Shown here one piece after another: positions 61,393 to 64,000 of a DNA stretch of 64,000 nucleotides. Position 1 is the first letter of the stretch; each line of letters begins with the position of its first letter. This stretch comes from Labilithrix sp. (GTDB lineage: Bacteria > Myxococcota_A > Polyangia > Polyangiales > Polyangiaceae): assembly GCA_019637105.1 (NCBI GenBank), contig JAHBWF010000014.1, forward strand, positions 1 to 64,000, in the 5' to 3' direction. The notes under the pieces are model-generated. The model was given only the letters and a program-made list of their open reading frames with translations, had not been told where the DNA came from and did no database searches. The translations under genes were made by a program, and so were the position numbers.

Positions 61393-64000
61393 TCACTCCT
61401 GCGGGACGCAGCTGAAGAGCTGACGCCACTGGTAGAGGAGCGGCGCGACGACGCCGTTCGAGTGGAGCGTCATGTAGACGCGGAGCCACCGCCTCGACGG
61501 CTGCGACGGGCCGGGCGGATCGTTCTGGAGGTGATAGGAGATCGGCAGCGGATCGCCCGCCCCGTTCCTGTCCCACTGCCAGTCGAGGGGCCCGAGCGCC
61601 GGGCTGTTGATCGAGTCGGCCGTCCCGGCGCTCACCGTCGCCGGGGCGGCGGGCGGCGGCGCGGGGGGCAAGGACGCGGGATCGTCCGCCGTGGCCGCGC
61701 GGAACTCGATCGACGCGCCGGCCGCGACGCGCGCCTGCCACTGGAAGAGCTGCCACTGGACGCGGTGGCCGGACGGGCAGACGCCCTCGTAGTCGCGGAC
61801 GAAGGTCTGGCTCGACGGCGTGGGCGGCGGAGGAGGAGTCGGCGGCGGCGCCGGGGGCGCTCCGACGCACGCGGTGAGCTGGAAGAGCTGGTAGGCGAGC
61901 GCCTTCTCTTCGGCGGTGAGCGCCGGGCCCGGGTTGCCGGCGCCGAAGCCGGCGCACGCCCCGGGGAACCGGTTGGAGGCCGACGTGGTGTCGGTCGGCT
62001 GCCGCGACGCCGAGACGTGCATCGCGTTGACGATCACGCGGCCGCAGGTGCTGGCGGCGCCGAGCGGCGTCTCGAACGAGAAGCTGAGCGAGTGGTTGCC
62101 GCCGGGCGTGGCCGCCCACTCGTCGGGCGCGGGCGCCGTCCAGGTCGAGAGCCCGCGGATGAACTCGGTCACGCCCGTCCCGGCCACGAGGTACTGCATC
62201 TTCGGCTGATCGAGCTGCACGTACGGCGGAGCGAACGCCGTCATGGCGTTGTTCGCCTGGAGGAAGTCGTAGAGCCCTTGCTGCTGCGCGTTCCCGTTGA
62301 GCACGCGCGCCTTCGACGGCTCGTTGCCCCAGTTGTTCATGTTCGCGGTCGGCGCGTTGGTGGCGACGACCGCCGTGTCGTTCCACGGGGCCTGGCCGGC
62401 GCGCGTGATGCCGTTGGCGGCCCAGTGGTCGACGAAGAGGCGGCCGCCCTGGTCGGCGTACGCGGTCACGCGCGAGCGATCGCTGGTGGTTCCCGACGAC
62501 ATCCCGTTCCACGCGCCGGTGTTCGCGTCGCAGCTCCCCAGGACGGCGTCGTAGGCGTTGATGCGGCCGCCGGACTGCCAGAGCAGGCTGGCCGCGGGCG
62601 CGGAGGAGCCGAGCCCGGAGCTCGTGCTCGGCGGGTTGTACGCGGTGTCGGTCTGCATGCCCGTCGAGCGGTAGACGTGGAAGCGCTTCGGCGTCGTCGT
62701 CCAGTTCGCGGCGGTCGGGGCGACGAACTCGGAGTCGCTGACGCCGAGGCGTCGGAAGAGGCACTCGAGCGTCTCCTTCGAGCCGAGGACGAAGGCGAGC
62801 TTCGGCATCTTCACCGAGATGCCGTCCGCCATGTTCCGCGGCATCCTCGCGGCGCCCTCGGGGACCGCCGTCGTGCTGCACGCGGGGACGTCGCCGACGC
62901 TGAACTGCCTCCGCCAGCGCCCCGACTGGACGACGAGCGTCTGGTTCGGGCCCGGCACGGCGTTGTAGAGGGTGAAGGTCCCGTTCGGCGCCGTGTAGTC
63001 GAAGGCGAGCGCCGGTGACGCGACCGAGGCGCAGGTGTCGCACGCCGGCGGACCGGCCGCGGGGTTGTCGGAGAGCGCCACGAGCGGCCCGGCGGGTTGG
63101 TAGACGTGGATGCTGCTGAGCCGGAGGTTGTTGCCGTAGGGGTTGCCCGCGCTCTGGAAGCCGGACGGATCGTAGACCGTCCCGGTGATGCGGGTGTCGC
63201 ACGCGCCGCACGCGGCGCAGCCGGGGGCGCCGTCGATCTTCGCCGCCGCCGCGTTGTTCCGGCAACGCGGCTCGGCGACGTCGCGCTGCCCCGCGTTGAC
63301 GAGGGCCAAGGAGCTCCCGCCGAGCGAGCAGCCGAGGACGTTCGTGCACCGCCCGGGATCGAGGCCGGTCGGGCCGACGTCGACCGTGCAGTCCGCCGTC
63401 GGATAGCTCGCCGTGCAGCCGTCCTCGACCGCGTTCGTGATGTTGACGCCGAGGACCGTGTTGGGCGGGACGGGCGCGGAGCCGCGATTGCACACGGGGA
63501 TGACGGGGACGCCCGCGGCGAACTCGCACGCGGCGCCGATCGTGAGGTCGACGCCGCCGGCCGTCGGATCGTAGTAGCCGTCGCCGCCGTTCCAGACGCA
63601 CGTGCTCGACGCGACGTCGCACCGGAAGTCCTGCTGGCAGACGGAGTGATCGACGACGCCGCCGGGGGCGCACGCGGCGCCGTGCACGTTCACGGCGCCC
63701 GCGCACTGGGAGTCGCCGTCGGGAGCGCCGACGAACGTCCCCGGCCCGACCGCGCCGGAGACCGGGAGCGTCAGCCCGCCGTCGGCGAGGACGAAGCCGG
63801 GTCCCGCGTCGACCCCGATCGGATCGTCCGAGGTGACGTTGCAGTACGGGTCGCAGGCGTCGATCCCCGGGGGACACGGACCCGGCGCGCCGAGCGCCTG
63901 GACGCCGAGGCCCGAGCCGTCGGCGGTGCGAATCGGCAGAGACTTCCTGGTCACCTCGCCGTCGAGGCACTCGCCCCACGCGCCGTTCGGCTGGCACGTC
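61393..64000 (-). CDS. large Cys-rich surface protein, incomplete at the right edge
   Basis: The reading frame is open to the window edge: in-frame codons before the GTG at 63954 encode CQPNGAWGECLDGEV, so the 5' end lies outside. The visible about 869 residues have Cys-rich modules (CDPYC, CAGAVNVHGAAC, CEFAAGVPVIPVC), then a carboxypeptidase-regulatory-like block ending WRRQFSVGDVPAC. The blocks shared with the 20.5 kb lipoprotein follow (LECLFRRLGVSDSEF, GGRLFVDHW, CGRVIVNAMHV, LTAEEKALAYQLFQLTAC). After a Pro-rich linker comes an extra beta domain of about 130 residues absent from the paralogue. The function is unknown; it is most likely secreted or surface-exposed. Confidence 0.85.
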   Translation of the reverse strand, partial: TCQPNGAWGECLDGEVTRKSLPIRTADGSGLGVQALGAPGPCPPGIDACDPYCNVTSDDPIGVDAGPGFVLADGGLTLPVSGAVGPGTFVGAPDGDSQCAGAVNVHGAACAPGGVVDHSVCQQDFRCDVASSTCVWNGGDGYYDPTAGGVDLTIGAACEFAAGVPVIPVCNRGSAPVPPNTVLGVNITNAVEDGCTASYPTADCTVDVGPTGLDPGRCTNVLGCSLGGSSLALVNAGQRDVAEPRCRNNAAAAKIDGAPGCAACGACDTRITGTVYDPSGFQSAGNPYGNNLRLSSIHVYQPAGPLVALSDNPAAGPPACDTCASVASPALAFDYTAPNGTFTLYNAVPGPNQTLVVQSGRWRRQFSVGDVPACSTTAVPEGAARMPRNMADGISVKMPKLAFVLGSKETLECLFRRLGVSDSEFVAPTAANWTTTPKRFHVYRSTGMQTDTAYNPPSTSSGLGSSAPAASLLWQSGGRINAYDAVLGSCDANTGAWNGMSSGTTSDRSRVTAYADQGGRLFVDHWAANGITRAGQAPWNDTAVVATNAPTANMNNWGNEPSKARVLNGNAQQQGLYDFLQANNAMTAFAPPYVQLDQPKMQYLVAGTGVTEFIRGLSTWTAPAPDEWAATPGGNHSLSFSFETPLGAASTCGRVIVNAMHVSASRQPTDTTSASNRFPGACAGFGAGNPGPALTAEEKALAYQLFQLTACVGAPPAPPPTPPPPPTPSSQTFVRDYEGVCPSGHRVQWQLFQWQARVAAGASIEFRAATADDPASLPPAPPPAAPATVSAGTADSINSPALGPLDWQWDRNGAGDPLPISYHLQNDPPGPSQPSRRWLRVYMTLHSNGVVAPLLYQWRQLFSCVPQE

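Overview
The window is very G+C-rich (about 70% by eye, with strong G/C at third codon positions). Its gene content points to a myxobacterium-like member of the Myxococcota, probably Polyangia. It has four Ser/Thr protein kinase genes, two sigma-54 activators with GAFTGA loops, many Cys-rich or Asp/Gly-rich lipoproteins, a possible DUF2378-type protein and several regulators that mix kinase, receiver and STAS parts. No phage, insertion sequence or CRISPR array is visible. One tRNA gene (Ala, anticodon GGC) is present.

Layout. 0.3-2.6 kb: a stand-alone sigma-54 activator, a class II glutamine-amidotransferase-like protein that lacks its catalytic residues, and a pentapeptide-repeat protein. 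2.6-6.7 kb: an aerobic benzoyl-CoA (box) module, with a BoxR/BzdR-type regulator divergent from boxC and boxB and two TGCACTATA repeats between them; boxB carries an apparent frameshift near its 3' end. 6.8-12.4 kb: a membrane-anchored kinase, small membrane proteins, a lipoprotein with a His/Cys pair like clan CD proteases, a DCC-family protein, a ferritin-like diiron protein and tRNA-Ala. 12.4-16.6 kb: one very long kinase-to-GAF-to-sigma-54 regulator broken by several frameshifts. 17.9-20.3 kb: a two-gene quinol oxidase module (Rieske protein, then cytochrome b fused to a two-haem cytochrome c tail). 20.5-25.8 kb: lipoproteins, an alpha/beta hydrolase and a flavin monooxygenase.

25.9-41.7 kb is the most interesting part. 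It is an array of partner-switching (stressosome-type) genes: an RsbX-like phosphatase, two RsbT/RsbW-like ATPases, two nearly identical HAMP-STAS RsbR paralogues, RsbS, an RsbU-like phosphatase and a STAS-like protein. These are interleaved with chemotaxis/phosphorelay parts: Hpt, a CheB whose active site is lost, two receiver proteins, and a CheA-like kinase without a P2 domain. Between the two RsbR paralogues sits a small metabolic island: a class II HMG-CoA reductase lacking its C-terminal catalytic His, a cytokinin-dehydrogenase-like FAD oxidase with a scrambled frame patch, and a DMATS-type aromatic (indole) prenyltransferase. This looks like a candidate locus for making or modifying a prenylated aromatic compound, placed inside the stress-signalling array. 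A glycosyltransferase gene of clearly lower G+C lies in the same region.

41.7-64 kb is more ordinary: photolyase, a putative DNA-binding protein with repeated upstream motifs, a GH44 glycoside hydrolase coupled to a TolC-type protein, an enoyl-ACP reductase, a formylglycine-generating-enzyme-like lipoprotein, an outer-membrane barrel, a kinase-receiver fusion, an AI-2E-type permease, a kinase with HEAT repeats, and two Cys-rich surface lipoproteins. The last of these runs off the right edge and is a paralogue of the one at 20.5 kb.

Four genes (boxB, the long kinase/activator, the FAD oxidase, the lipoprotein at 60.8 kb) show frameshifts. They could be real decay or base-calling errors in very G+C-rich sequence, and reads would be needed to tell.
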